Shown piece by piece: positions 20,817 to 32,165 of a stretch of 64,000 nucleotides of DNA. The stretch's first letter is position 1. Every line of letters begins with the position of its first letter. Under the pieces are notes generated by a model. That model saw only the letters and a program-made list of their open reading frames with translations, did not search any database and was not told the DNA's origin. Origin of the DNA: Fulvia fulva (taxonomy: Eukaryota > Ascomycota > Dothideomycetes > Mycosphaerellales > Mycosphaerellaceae); contig NC_063017.1 of NCBI RefSeq assembly GCF_020509005.1, forward strand, positions 1,798,001 through 1,862,000, given 5' to 3'. A program made the position numbers and the translations under genes.

Positions 20817-21635
20817 ATGCGCCCATTCGGTGCAATCGTCTTACTGCCATGCTTTTGCATCCGAGCCCTCGCGACTCAGCCCAACTCAGCTCGGCCACGA
20901 CTCAGCGATGATCAGCGAAGACGATGCGCAACCGCACTGGACCTTCAAGAGTGTCCATGCGAGATGCCCTTCGAGGTCCAGCAGAGACCTTTGCCAATCC
21001 GTACCCAAATTTTCTGCACACTGATGCTGGCAGAGCGATCGATTCTCATCGAGGCGAAGCCGGGCGTTGATCAACCCGACATGACAAGCGCACAACATTC
21101 GGACGAGTTACCCGAAGGACTGAAGCGCCTAGAAGAGCTCCGGTCTCTACGACATGCCTGTCGCCAACGTTCGGATGAGATAACTCAAGCACGGAAGCGC
21201 TTGCAAGCAAGTCAGCCACAGTCTTTGGACGAGATAGCCCAAGAACGGAAGCATCTGGAAGAGCTCCGATCTCTGATGCGTGCATCGCGCCATCGTTTGG
21301 ATGAGATGGCCCAGATACGGAAGCGCTTGCAAGCAAGTCAGCCACAGCTTCACGAAGAGATGCCTGCCAAGAATCCCAATCGCCTGAACGGGTTCCATTC
21401 TCAATTACCTGCCACGCTCCAACGATCGGACGAAATCGTTCAAGCACGAGAGCGCTTGCAAGAAAGTCAGTCACAGAATTGGGCCGTGCGTGAAAATAAC
21501 ATGACACCTCGGCTTGGTCTCCCCGGGTCAGCCGGTTACAGACGCAGTGGTGACATGGCATTAGACGCCAAGGTAGTGTCCTTGAAATATGGAAGAAAGA
21601 GACAGATGAAGCTTCTCCTTGGGCCGGCTCGATAA
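20817..21635 (+). CDS. Hypothetical secreted protein with internal 42-residue helical repeats
   Basis: The 272-residue frame opens with a likely signal peptide (about residues 1-20, AIVLLPCFCIRALA). The middle carries a repeat of 42 residues (126 bp), seen in two nearly complete copies (about residues 105-185): each holds (H/R)LEELRSL, then a DE(I/M)xQxRKRLQASQPQ core. A third, looser core, DEIVQARERLQESQSQ, follows about 40 residues later. At DNA level the cores at about 21189-21225 and 21315-21351 are almost identical, so the duplication is young. The heptad-like pattern suggests coiled coil. A cysteine pair motif CPCEMP lies in the N-terminal third. No family is recognised; it could be an effector-like protein, or a non-coding chance frame, though the repeat in phase with the frame argues for coding. 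Confidence 0.5.
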   Translation: MRPFGAIVLLPCFCIRALATQPNSARPRLSDDQRRRCATALDLQECPCEMPFEVQQRPLPIRTQIFCTLMLAERSILIEAKPGVDQPDMTSAQHSDELPEGLKRLEELRSLRHACRQRSDEITQARKRLQASQPQSLDEIAQERKHLEELRSLMRASRHRLDEMAQIRKRLQASQPQLHEEMPAKNPNRLNGFHSQLPATLQRSDEIVQARERLQESQSQNWAVRENNMTPRLGLPGSAGYRRSGDMALDAKVVSLKYGRKRQMKLLLGPAR

Positions 21636-21785
21636 GCCATTATCGAATGTCATCATGCAACAGCCAACAGTGAACACCGCAGCAAGCCCATTGGGGAACT
21701 GAGTACTACTTTATACCAGTTTCTGCTGCTAAAATACACAGCTTTCGCCGGAACATCTTGCAACCAACCTCAATCAAAGAACAGC

Positions 21786-22190
21786 ATGGCGCAAAAGGAT
21801 CCAACCACTTCCACTACACCACAACGAGATCCCTCCATGCCACCAAGGACATGTTCATCACAGCCAGTCGCAGAAGCTCAGCCACTTCGGGCTAACCTTA
21901 CGTCACATAGGACAACTAATCCGTGCCGGCGACTGGTACACAGCTTGGCGCATCACAAAGTGGTTACTTGGTACCCAACTCACAATAATGGATCCATCGT
22001 TGACCAATCGTCGAGCGCGAGTAGTCTGCACGGAGGCATCAGCACTCTGAGCAAGGAGTGTCTGCACCTGGCACTGTTCACGGCTTGGTACGACCGAAGG
22101 CAGTGGGCCAAGCCGCAGCAAGCACCCAAGGCACTCACAAACTCATCTCTGTCAATTTGCAATCGCGATATCGACACTCTATTGCCATAA
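21786..22190 (+). CDS. Doubtful small frame
   Basis: The 134-codon frame with an ATG at 21786 is open, but in its middle an overlapping frame reads more like protein (contains LSHFGLTLRHIGQLIRAGD, about 21868-22050). The end of the first frame (LSKECLHLALFTAWYDRRQW) could follow it after a one-base shift. This may be a decayed or spliced gene. I could not settle a gene model. No domain was recognised. The remaining bases up to 22534 (promoter of the next gene) hold nothing else. Confidence 0.2.
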   Translation: MAQKDPTTSTTPQRDPSMPPRTCSSQPVAEAQPLRANLTSHRTTNPCRRLVHSLAHHKVVTWYPTHNNGSIVDQSSSASSLHGGISTLSKECLHLALFTAWYDRRQWAKPQQAPKALTNSSLSICNRDIDTLLP

Positions 22191-22534
22191 TGATGGAGTG
22201 CAAAGACAGGTGGCTTGCAATGAGCGAGGGATAAGTGGACAAAAAATGCCTCAGTCAGTCATTGAGTCGGCGCATGATGGAAAGGTTTCATATATTGACA
22301 AGGCCTATATGTAGCTAGCAAGTGAGTAACACTGATGTATAAGAATGCAATTGGACTTTCGTGGATATGCGGCACAGGCGGCACAGCCAGCATCAGTAGT
22401 GGCTGTGCGGTAGGATTCGGATCCTTCCGTCTTGCACAGCGCGCTGCACTCCGCGGACTCATGTATAACTACACCAATTGTAAGTGCTTCGTAAAATCTG
22501 CTCGCGTGTCATTGACAAGAATCGCACATTCAAG

Positions 22535-23514
22535 ATGGCGCACTCCAAGATGCTTCCAGCTGTCATTCAAGCCGTCATTCTTTGCGGTCTATCCTCAATC
22601 GTCTCCCACCACCTCGTGAACAATGCCTTCACCAATGCTGGCGAAAGTGAACTCTGGCTCAACATCACAACCGCCATGGCGCGGATCGAGAATGCCACGA
22701 CGACCGGTCTAAACAACACAACGATCAGCAATACAACAACAACACCAGCACTCAACTTGACAGCAGAGCACCTTCCCTCAAACAGCACGCAGATCAATCC
22801 GCCCGGTGGAGAATCCTACTACGGACAGACATTACCTCGAAGCATGTTCATCCTAGCAATGATTGCACCATTATACTACTACTGGCAACTATGGCTCGAG
22901 AGAATCTTACCCAGACGAGCTCGAGCGGAAGCACGTCTACCGCCACCGGAAAAGGCGGATTTCGGCGACGATGGTGACCGCGAGCAAGAAGTGATTGAGA
23001 AGTGGATAGCGCAAGGCAAGATTCGAAGGTCGTCGTTGAGCTGGTGGAATACATTCTTGAAGTGGGCTTTGCATTGTACGCTTGGCGCTTTGTGGGTTGA
23101 GGCGATGCGGTATTTGTTGGAAACTGTGCTGTACTGGAGGTGGCCATTGACGATATGGAAGAAACTATCGTATTGGGTAAGCTATCGGAGAGGCCCAATT
23201 CATCGCTCGCGTATGCTGACATCTATCACCAGGAGATTCTCTTTCGCTTCGCGGGCACACTCTTCAGTACTGGCCCACTCTCGTCACTGATAGGCTTTAT
23301 CCTGGTTCCAGCTCACAAGAGGATGGTGTTTGAATCTGGAGCGGACTTTTTCTGGAGCTTGTTTTGGGGTATCGCCCTGACGACTGTGCTGCCTCTAATT
23401 GCCAGTAACAGCCACGTGCAGTATGGAGTGGCGATGTGGATCGAAGGAATGGAGAATCAGACGAGGAATGCGAGGGCAGCGCCACAATTCCCGAGGCTGG
23501 GAGACGAGCTCTAG
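22535..23514 (+). CDS. Multi-pass membrane protein of unknown function
   Basis: Exons are 22535-23176 and 23233-23514; the 56-nt intron (GTAAGC...CAG) is in phase 0. The 307-residue protein starts with a hydrophobic segment (LPAVIQAVILCGLSSIVSH), then an Asn/Thr-rich loop with many N-glycosylation sequons. A second segment (FILAMIAPLYYYWQLWL) follows, then a charged loop (PPPEKADFGDDGD), and several more hydrophobic stretches including TLFSTGPLSSLIGFILVP and FFWSLFWGIALTTVLPLI. The first ATG in a good position is used; an upstream in-frame ATG at 22484 lies before a plausible promoter end. It is convergent with the methyltransferase gene (91 bases between stops). Family not recognised. Confidence 0.7.
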
Positions 23515-23605
23515 GATGGGGCTGTGGTCTTGTAAGATCCTGAAGGATGTGTAGCCAAGGGTTCTCCGCTCCTTAGGGTTGCATAGTCTGTCTTCGTGGT
23601 CGATT

Positions 23606-24873
23606 CTATGACCTCGCAGGCTTCTCAAACAGATAATGGCAAACACCCCACTCCTCTCCACCATTCCAAGCAAACAGCTCCGCACAAGCAAGATAGAACA
23701 CTTGCCAGCGATAGAACCATTTCGCAGTATCAGTCTTGCCGTAGGTCTCTTCCAGATGTGGCCAGATCTGTTTCTTGCTTGCATTCATCTTCGATAGCCA
23801 GTCCTCGCAAGTCTTCGCGTAGTGTGTGCCGCTCACCCACCACTGCCTCTCCAATCTCAGGTCTCGCTGGAAGAAGTGCAGCAGGTCCGCGGAAGGCATG
23901 GTCCCACCGGTGAAGAAGTGAGTCGTCATCCAGCCGCTTTCAAAGTCATAGGGAGAGTTCTTGTGGGCGAAGTAGTGCACGAAGAGCTTGCCGCTTGGTT
24001 TGAGCAGTGTGCTCACTTTTGCCAGGAGAAGTTCGTAGTTCTTCATGTGCTCGAACAGCTCAATCGACATGACACGATCAAACTTCTCTTCGAGCTTCGT
24101 CCCTCGAAAGTCATAAGTCGCAATATCTCCGGTGACCACCTCCAAATTCGTAAGTCCCTTCGCCTTGGCCTGCGAGTCGATATACTCCTTCTGCGTCCTC
24201 GAATTCGAGAAAGCCGTCACCTGCGACTTCGGCAGCACTTCAGCAAGGTAAAGAGACAGACTTCCCCAACCACAGCCCAAATCAAAAATCCGCATCCCAT
24301 CCTTCACCTGTGCCTTCTCAACATAACTCTCCAGCATCGCAATCTCCGCCTGTGCCAAAGTCTCCGTGCCCTTGGGATACAAGCAACAGCTGTACTTCAT
24401 CCTAGGACCAAGGCAAGCCGACAAAACTCCAGTCCCGACTTCATAGTGCTGTTCGTTTGCTGCAGCGGTTTCTACCGCGATAGGTCTGCTCCGGAGGAGG
24501 TCAACATACTTCATCTTCGTTTCATAGCTGTCGGCCAGACTTGTCGACTTGATGAGCTCGATGCGCTGTCGTAGTTGACTTCTGATACCCTGCCGGAGAA
24601 GGAACTCGGGGAGATAGCCGCCGTCTACGACTGTCTCAACGAGAGCGTCTATGGAAACGTGTCAGCATGGATGTCTTGAGAAATCTTGTTACAAGGCTGG
24701 CTACCGTAGTTCATGATTGCGCCCAAACGCCTGTAAAGTGGATATGTCAAGCACGCGGTATACAGATATCCCCTAGGACGATGTTGTGAGGTCGAAATCG
24801 TTGTGTTGGTGAAGCTCATCCTGCTGGGCGGATTCGGAAAGCGAAGTCTGAAAAGTGCCGGAAGTGACATCAT
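23606..24873 (-). CDS. CFA-type SAM-dependent methyltransferase
   Basis: Exons are complement(23606-24648, 24705-24873), 403 residues. The second exon holds the mycolic-acid-cyclopropane-synthase (CFA) domain: HYEVGTGVLSACLGPRMKYS, the SAM-binding loop FDLGCGWGSLSLYLAE, then MSIELFEHMKNY and WVSGTHYAKTCEDWLSKM. The family transfers methyl from S-adenosylmethionine, to lipid double bonds in bacterial CFA synthases or to amines in plant coclaurine N-methyltransferase-like members. Fungal members are of both styles and the substrate here is open. Exon 1 adds a basic, hydroxylated N-terminus (MMSLPALFRLRFPNPPS) resembling a mitochondrial leader, and the joint reads IMNY-DALVE across the intron. 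Intact. Confidence 0.85.
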
Positions 24874-25540
24874 GACTGCCGAAAGCGGTAACGACGACGA
24901 GGTGAAGGGAGGAAGGCATGGTGACAAAGTAGTTGCCGCCGATGTTTGTCGACTTCACTTCTGGAGAGCTGCTAACAAGGGCCGTGTATCCATAGAATCA
25001 GCACAGGTCGACGCGCTCTACCCTCGACTTTATCAGTTGAACCTCGCCACTCAGCCATATGCCAGCATGTTGAAGCAACGGCCTACGCTTCGATAAGGAG
25101 TCGAAGCGCTCGGCAGCAATCAACTTGGTTACCAGCCCTCAGACAGAGAAAGCGCACACAGCTTTTGTGGTCATATCAGACATGTACACATCTATAACCT
25201 TTCATCATGGTCATCGTGTTGTCAGGCTCCATATGCAGCAATTGTTCAACCCATCCCGAATACACCTTTCCGTGTCAACTTCGACCGGTCCATGTAGCGT
25301 AGGAAGTCATCACTCCAGGCTGAGTTTCTGGCTGCTTCTTCCATTGCTTGCTGGGCACTCCGTCTACCATGAAGTGAGCAGCACCTCGGTGGTGCTACGC
25401 GCTCTGAGAAAGAGCAAGAGGCAGTCGAGGCCGCAATCTTTAGAACGTGTCGACTCCGGGACATCGACCACTTCCTCCAGACGCCCAGCGGGAAGAGGTT
25501 GCTCTGCCCTTTACTGATAAGCTCAGGTACTGCGTTCACT
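24874..25540. other. Intergenic, no gene supported
   Basis: 667 bases between two minus-strand genes: promoter of the methyltransferase and terminator region of kynureninase. Short plus-strand frames have no coding signature. Confidence 0.4.
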
Positions 25541-27044
25541 TCACAGCCTCGCCTCAACACCCTCGCTCGACTCATTCTTCGGCGCGACCTGAGCCCGTAG
25601 CGCCTTCTCAAAAGTCTCCATGAACCGCTGAATATCACTGAAAGTGTTGTACAGTGGCGCAGGTGCGACTCTGATACATCCAGGCTTGCGCTTATCGCAG
25701 ATGACACCAGCAGCCTCGAGCGACTTGCTGACCTCCTCCATAAGCTCCTCGCGCAGCAGTACACTCAACTGAGCACCACGCCGAAGAGGATTCGAAGGTG
25801 TGATGATCTCGAATGGGTACGATCCGTCGAATGTCCGCTCGGCAATTTGGTTGAGGAGGTGCTCGGCGTATGCTGTGAGGAGGAGTGACTTTGATCGTAG
25901 GTCTTTCATGGAGGTCTGTTTAAAGATGGAAAGCGAGGCGGAAAGAGTTGTCAAGTCCACGATCGAGGGGTTGGAGAGCTGGAATCCCTGCGCTCCAGGC
26001 GTCGGCACGAACTTGTTATCCATCAAGAAACGAGATGACTTCTCGTGGCCGTACCAGCCCTTCAACGCTTTATTCTTCGCGCTGTCGCCATGCTTCTCGT
26101 GCACAAAGGCACCAGCAATCGAGCCAGCGCCAGAGTTCATGTACTTGTATGTACACCAGCACGCGAAGTCGACGTCCCAGTCGTGGAGCTTCAGCTCAAC
26201 GTTACCAGCTGCGTGGGCCAAGTCCCAGCCAGTAATGACGCCGCGGTCGTGTGCATGCTTGGTAATTGTCGGGATGTCAAGAAGCTGGCCGCTGTAGTAC
26301 TGAATACCTGGCAGAAGAATCAAAGCAAGCTCATCTGCGTGCTTATCGATCAAGGATGTGACATGAGCGGTTGTGATGATGTAGCCGTCATCGGGTTGGA
26401 CCTTGAGCATTGAGTCTTCTGGCTTGAGGCCGTGCCACTCGATCTGAGACTCGATGGCGTACTACCTTCACGTCAGTTTAAGCTCACCTTACACGACAGG
26501 ATGTACTGACGTAATCGCTGGGGAATGGCCGCCACTCCAGCATGATTTTGTGCTTCTTCTCAGTCGGTCGGTAGAAAGCCGCCATCATCAGGTGAAGGTT
26601 GACTGTCAGTGTGTTCATGATCACGATCTCCTCGGGCGATGCCCCGACAATGTCAGCACTCTTCCGCGCGCAGTCTCCAGCCATGTCCTGATACGGCACC
26701 AAAGGCGAGTCCCCGATCTGTGTAAAGTGACCATTCACAGCAATGGAGCCCCATGTTGTCAAGTATGCGTCGAGGTACTCCGAGACCGCCTTTGGCTGAA
26801 GGCCAAGTGAGTTGCCACAGAAGTATATGCTGCAGTCTTCCGGCTTGTCCGCAGGAGCTTTCGTCTTCTCGTTGTCGACTATGCTTGTTCGCTTGAGTTG
26901 TGCCCGGGTCGGTATCCTGAAGTGATCTCTGAATGTGGTCGTGCTGTTGTCTAGTGATTGTGCGAAGTCGTAAGAAGCCGCATGCTGTGGCCACGTGGGC
27001 TTCTCTCCATTGCGGAGCTGAGTAATAGCGCTCTGTGCATCCAT
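25541..27044 (-). CDS. bna5: Kynureninase
   Basis: Kynureninase is a PLP enzyme that splits kynurenine or 3-hydroxykynurenine to (hydroxy)anthranilate plus alanine. Exons are complement(25541-26461, 26511-27044), with a 49-nt intron (GTCAGT...TAG) that joins FPSDY to YAIESQI. Family marks are [12 protein letters not shown] near residue 70, [57 protein letters not shown] (split motif; the PLP lysine is in TYKYMN, about residue 284) and RRGAQLSVL. The length is 484 residues, normal for fungi. The start at 27044 is preferred over an upstream alternative start because it gives [16 protein letters not shown]. It is transcribed divergently from the IDO gene that catalyses the first step of the same route. 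Confidence 0.95.
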
Positions 27045-27535
27045 TGCGAGTGAAGCGAAGTGAAGTAGATCGTGGTTTGTGATAGTTGAGTCTGTGTCGC
27101 AGGAGGAAGCGTGGCGTGAGAGATGCACTTTATCTGCAGAGCATGATGCGATCACCATTCACATCCGACGATGTCTTCACGGAAGCCAAAGCCCGTCGAT
27201 GAGGACTTGTGGAGACCGTGAAAGCTGCACCGATTGGCGGGACGATGCCCGGCTCGCTTTGTTAGGCATAGCTTGGTCAAGAATTTGACGGAAGACTCGC
27301 TGATTGCTCCATTGTCCTCAAACCTTGCTTCCGACACGGAACTTCAGCGGAAGCATTGTCCACAGCTCCGTCATGTCTCCTTCAACAATGGTGTAACCGC
27401 ATGGCCGCCATGCTGAAGTGGAGCATCTCTCACAGAAAACTTATACTCAAGGCGCTACGCCGTTAGACACCGAGCATACATTCTTTGGCCAACCTAATCG
27501 ACAGCTCTAAATCTAGACTTTTTGTCAGAGCAATC
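27045..27535. promoter_or_regulatory. Divergent promoter between kynureninase and IDO
   Basis: 491 bases lie between the two start codons. Shared control of two genes of one pathway is likely but no specific binding site could be named. The region ends with a short AT-rich stretch before the IDO ATG. Confidence 0.5.
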
Positions 27536-28845
27536 ATGAGTCCCTCCAAGATCGATGTTGTCCCCTCTCCAGCAGCCTTGGCCTCCTACGGCATCTCAGA
27601 GAACGGCTTCTTGCCTGCAGACAGCCCTTTGAGCCGGTTACTCAACGACTACTACCAGCCATGGGAAAGCATCGTCGAAGACCTTCCCGGTCTGCTTGAA
27701 TCGAAACTGGTTCGACAGCACGTAGACAGACTGCCAGTCCTCGACACAGCGCATCTCGAAAGCGAGCCAGAATGGCAGCGAGCATATTCGATGCTTGCCA
27801 TCATCACGCAGGCGTATGTGTGGCAAGGTCCAGAGCCTGCTGAGGTTTGTCGCTTCTGTTCCAGCTGAGACGTCTCCATGCTAACGATATCCAGCTTCTT
27901 CCACCAGCAATCTCGATCCCCTTTCTAGCATCCGCCGAGCATCTAGAAGTTCACCCAATTGCAACATACGCAGCGTTGAATCTGTGGAACTACAAGGCCC
28001 TAGACGGCTGTACCGACCTGACGCAACCGGAGAACCTCGTAGCACTTCTCACACAAACCGGCACCGACGACGAGTCATGGTTCTTCATCATCTCAAACGC
28101 AATGGAAGCTCGGGCAGGTCCCATAATCAAAAGAATGCTGCTTGCGATGGAGGCGGTGGAGCAAGAAGATGTGGCGACCATGATCGACAGCCTGGAGTAC
28201 TTCCGGGATAGCATCATCGACATTGGCAGATTACTCGAACGGATGGACGAGCGTTGCAGACCGCAAGTGTTCTACCACACAATACGCCCCTTCCTTGCTG
28301 GCAGCATGAACATGGAAGCCGCTGGCCTGCCGAAGGGCGTTTTCTACGACGAAGGCAATGGCAAAGGGTCGTGGAGGAAGTATCGAGGCGGAAGCAATGG
28401 CCAGAGTTCGTTGTTGCAGTTCTTTGATGCCGCACTTGGCGTCAACCACGAGCGGTGTGAAGGCTTCCATGCTGACATGAGGAGATATATGCCAGGACCG
28501 CATGCTAGATTCTTGGACGACATCGAGGCCATCTCCAACATTCGGTCGTATGTCGACAGCCACAAGGAGAATCTCGAGCTCGTGACAGCATACAACAATG
28601 CTGTGGCAGGCTTGAGCCAGTTCCGAGATAAGCACATCCAGCTAGTGACAAGGTACATCATTCTGCCCGCGAGGATGGGCAAGCCTACACAGAGTACTGG
28701 ACGGCGAGATCTGGCAACGACCTCGACCAAGCTGGCCTCTGGTTCTGTATCGACGCAAGAGCTGGTCGGTACCGGTGGCACGAAGCTCATCCCTTTCCTG
28801 AGAACTTCCAGGGACGAGACGAGCGAAGCCATCGTTGTGCGATGA
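27536..28845 (+). CDS. bna2: Indoleamine 2,3-dioxygenase
   Basis: IDO is a heme enzyme that opens the indole ring of tryptophan to N-formylkynurenine. Exons are 27536-27844 and 27895-28845, joined in phase 0 by a 50-nt intron; 419 residues. Family marks are FLPADSPLSRLLNDYYQPWE at the N-terminus, AYVWQGPEPAE before the intron, LPPAISIPFLASAEHL after it, FRDSIIDIGRLLERM, and the C-terminal FRDKHIQLVTRYI with the proximal heme His at about residue 350. The start at 27536 is the first ATG and gives a normal length. It converges with the Zn2Cys6 factor (171 bases between stops) and diverges from kynureninase. The arylformamidase that acts between the two enzymes is not in this window. Confidence 0.95.
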
Positions 28846-29016
28846 TCCAAATGTGATAACATGACTGGTTGTTGGCGGATCCCGACTCCACAGCAGCAGA
28901 TACCAACAAAGTAGGTCTCATCGCCAAGCCCATGAGACGAGAAGGAGCAGCATCAAGCTGTCGAACGCAGAAGTGTGTCGCATCACGTCCGAGTGCCATT
29001 TGCCACCGCGCTTCGG

Positions 29017-31333
29017 CTACTCAAGGGGACCAGACATGTGGTCGTACATCGGGAAGAGAGGAATATCGGCCAGCGATCCGTCGAGGGTTTGTCGCCCGGG
29101 CTGGAGGAAATCCTGAAGGCCTTGGTCATTCTCATTGAGCCACGGAAGGGCGAAGAAGTCGGCATCGTAGTACGTCCAGGCGCCCTCGGGCGGAGCACCT
29201 GTACTCTCTTGTCTCAGAGCTTCCGGGGACTCACGCTGCCCATGGGCGGTGTTCTGCACGGGCTCACTTCGAGCATCTGGCTCGACTGCATCTTCAGATA
29301 GTAGACCGAACAGCTCCGAAGACGCTTGCTTGCGTTGGAGATGAAGATGCTTCTCACGATTCTTCACGTGGTTCACCGTCGTCTTCAGAATTGCTCTAGC
29401 CGTCGCAGCATACTGTTGAGCGTGAGGATCGATGCTGGCGAAGAAGTCCAGACATTCAATCGAGGTGTTGCAGTTCTCCTCGAACATCAGTCCAGATCGG
29501 CCGACTATGCCCACAGCTAGAACAAGAGCTGCGGTGAAGAGCCAAGACCTGCGATCGTTAGTAGGTGTTACGCATTGAGGATGATTTGGACATACACGAC
29601 GAGAGGCATTCTGTACGGCATTTTGCCAGTCGCCAAAACTTTGCGCAACACATCAACAAATGCAGCTGCGGCATCTAGGGCGGCATCCGCGAATTTCTTC
29701 TTCTGCTGATTCTCTGCCCGGGAGCTTTGCCCTCGTAGTGTTGCTCCAAGATACTCGTACAGCTCATAGATCAAGAAAGGTCGTGTCAATAGCATGATGC
29801 TATAGTAGTAGGACGAAAGTGTCTGACATGCACCGACGATACTCTCCTGGTCCATTGACTCCATACTGCAGGAATCGACGATGCTCATGAGCTGGCGAAC
29901 CCACTGACCAGCCCATCCTTTTAGTTGCTGTGACACGAAATTGGCAATTCGCAGGGAGATACGCTTTCTCGAGTAGACTTCCACGACGACACGCTCGATG
30001 ATCATGAAAATTTGCACGCTCGCATCGAGGAATATATGAGCATCCTTGTCGGCCAGGTCCTGTGAGCTGCTGTACTTGACTGTGCAATCGACGTCCGAAG
30101 TGGATGGTGGACGACCAAGCATGTTGCTGATGAGCATGTCTACGACCCGGAGGCTCTTCCAGATTCTGTCTCTGTATGGGAATCAGCTCTGCACTTCGAA
30201 ATACCCGGGACGACCTACCTTTCTCCGGGCATTGCTGTGGAAGCGTTCACTTCTGTCCTGTGTAAACCAATGGCATATGAAGTCCGAGCGGCCAGGGAGA
30301 AGTACAGATAGGCTCCATTGGGCTGGAAGGCTCGGAGCATATGGACTGCGATCAGCGCAAAGCCTTGCACTGTTGCAACACTCATGCTGCTTGTGAGGTT
30401 GCTTAAGAGCAAGTCCTTAGCATGACCGAACCAAAGGTCTGCTTTGGCAGCGTCAGTTTCTTGTACCCCGATCGCTGCAACCAGATAATAAACAGCTCGT
30501 GAGGCAGCAGCAATGGTCGGACGATCGCCATTCGTCCATGAACTTAGCTCAGCTTCCAGCTGATTCCTGTCGAAGAGATCCACCAGCCCACAGGTGGCGA
30601 TGGAATATGCTGTCATGAGTCCGCGTACCTCGTGCGGAAGTATGTGTGCGACGCCATCCGGTGCAGCTGTCGATGGTCTGAGAGCTGCGACCTCGACAAT
30701 CGAATCTCTTGATAGCTGATTTGAGATACCGTTGGGATCGACCTCACTTGCGATCAAATGTCTGACAGTCTGTAAAAACGACAGTGGAGCACAGTCTCCG
30801 ATGAAGATGACTTTGCCTTGCGCGTCGCGAAGAAGTCGCGCTTCTAGAGGTACTTCAGTGTCCTGAGCAACCAAGACTGTCAGTTTGATAGCCCGGCAGC
30901 TGGCAGACCGTAGGAAGTGAGGCCCATGTCAGTCCCTCACGGACGATGACTTTTATCCTACAGTACGTACTTCGTGATGATCGTCCCTGCTGATCGTGGG
31001 GGATAGCGAAGGTCCAATGCGAGCTATCTCCTCGTCGCCCTGAAGCCTCTGTCGGAGGGATGTAGGATCGCTCCGTTGCCTGGCACGTGGTGGCTGTGAC
31101 GTGCTCCGTCCATCAGGCGTCCGGTCATTGTGAGCTGGCGTGTTTGCAGTGGAATGCGCCTGCTTCTGCTTCGGCCCCGAGAAGGTGCACGTATCTGCAC
31201 GTTTCTTCCGTTGACAATAGCCACAAGGCAAAGAGCCGTCGCACTTCACTTTGCGTACTTTACAAAAGTCACAAGCAGCCGAGACACGATCTGTTCGTCG
31301 TCTTTTCTCGCGTCGAGGTGATTGCGAGTCCAT
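29017..31333 (-). CDS. Zn2Cys6 (fungal-type) transcription factor
   Basis: Four exons: complement(29017-29548, 29596-30165, 30219-30862, 30971-31333), about 702 residues, all introns GT-AG (47-108 nt). The binuclear zinc cluster has cysteines at residues 21, 24, 31, 37, 40 and 49 (C-x2-C-x6-C-x5-C-x2-C-x8-C), preceded by a basic run and followed by a basic linker. The middle holds the fungal-specific domain (ending in RTSYAIGLHR, then across the splice ERIWKSLRVVDMLISNMLGRP). The C-terminus is acidic and aromatic (EGAWTYYDADFFALPWL), like an activation region. Its promoter region is now cut by the Gypsy element beginning 185 bases upstream of the ATG. It lies beside IDO and would face the P450 without the insertion, so it may control them (inference). 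Confidence 0.9.
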
Positions 31334-31518
31334 GTCGGTGGAAGCAAAGGATGACGGATGTTCCCAGGATGTGCTGTCGGAAGTGAGGATCGACGGAAGT
31401 GGACGGCCCGGGGGACAATGTGGAGAAAGCCTAGTCTACTCGCCCTGACCAGGTTCGTCTCCACTTTCGATGGACTGCCACGTGACTGGGTTTGCACGAT
31501 CTCGCTTGGGGCCTTGGG

Positions 31519-31628
31519 TGTGAGAACCTTGGCGAGTGTGAATCTGAGATACAGAAAAGCTACCTGAGAAAACTCTAAATACACAGCTGAGCGCTAAGCC
31601 GGCGGTATGTTCGGATAAGAACGTCACA
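31519..31628 (-). repeat. 3' LTR of the Gypsy element
   Basis: 110 bp, 106 of 110 identical to the other LTR. Of the four differences, two are CA/TA or TG/TA changes of RIP type and a third is a G/A transition; the last is a C/A transversion. It begins 185 bases upstream of the transcription-factor ATG. Confidence 0.95.
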
Positions 31629-31640
31629 TCCTCCCCTACT
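31629..31640 (-). other. Polypurine tract
   Basis: On the minus strand the 12 bases directly before the 3' LTR read AGTAGGGGAGGA, a purine run in the right place for plus-strand priming. Confidence 0.6.
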
Positions 31641-32165
31641 AGACCCTAACACACCTATGTTAGCCTAAGGCGGCTAGCCTAATCGCCTATATACTTAAAT
31701 CGATAATAAAAGAGATCCTAAAGCTTTAGCTTCCTTCGTCGTAGCTTCCTAGCCTACGACCCTTTAGCTCACTTCACTCCGTATATATAACTGCCTTACG
31801 CGGCTTAACTCTACTACCTAAGCTTACTACGAGCTTACTAACCCTATTAGATAACCTTACCGTAAGCTTCTTACGCGTGTTCGCGCCTTCCTATATCGTT
31901 AGAAGCTCGTAGTATAAGGTAGCTCGTATAGAACGTAAGTATAAAAGCACGCTCTTATTTAAATTAATCTAACTACGAGTATTAACCTTTAAGCTTACTA
32001 AGTCTTTAATAACCTCTTCGCCCTTCGGTAGCTTCTTCCTTAACCTTCTTTAGCCTTAGCTAACTTATTCTTAATTAGATTAAGGTATATAAGCCGCGCC
32101 GCGGTATCGGCGTTAACGTAGTAATACTAACGTGTTTTAGACTCCTTTCTTCCTTATAGCTTACT
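31641..32165. other. RIP-saturated non-coding part of the Gypsy element
   Basis: About 525 bases between the polypurine tract and the antisense frame. No protein signature could be read on either strand. Confidence 0.5.
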
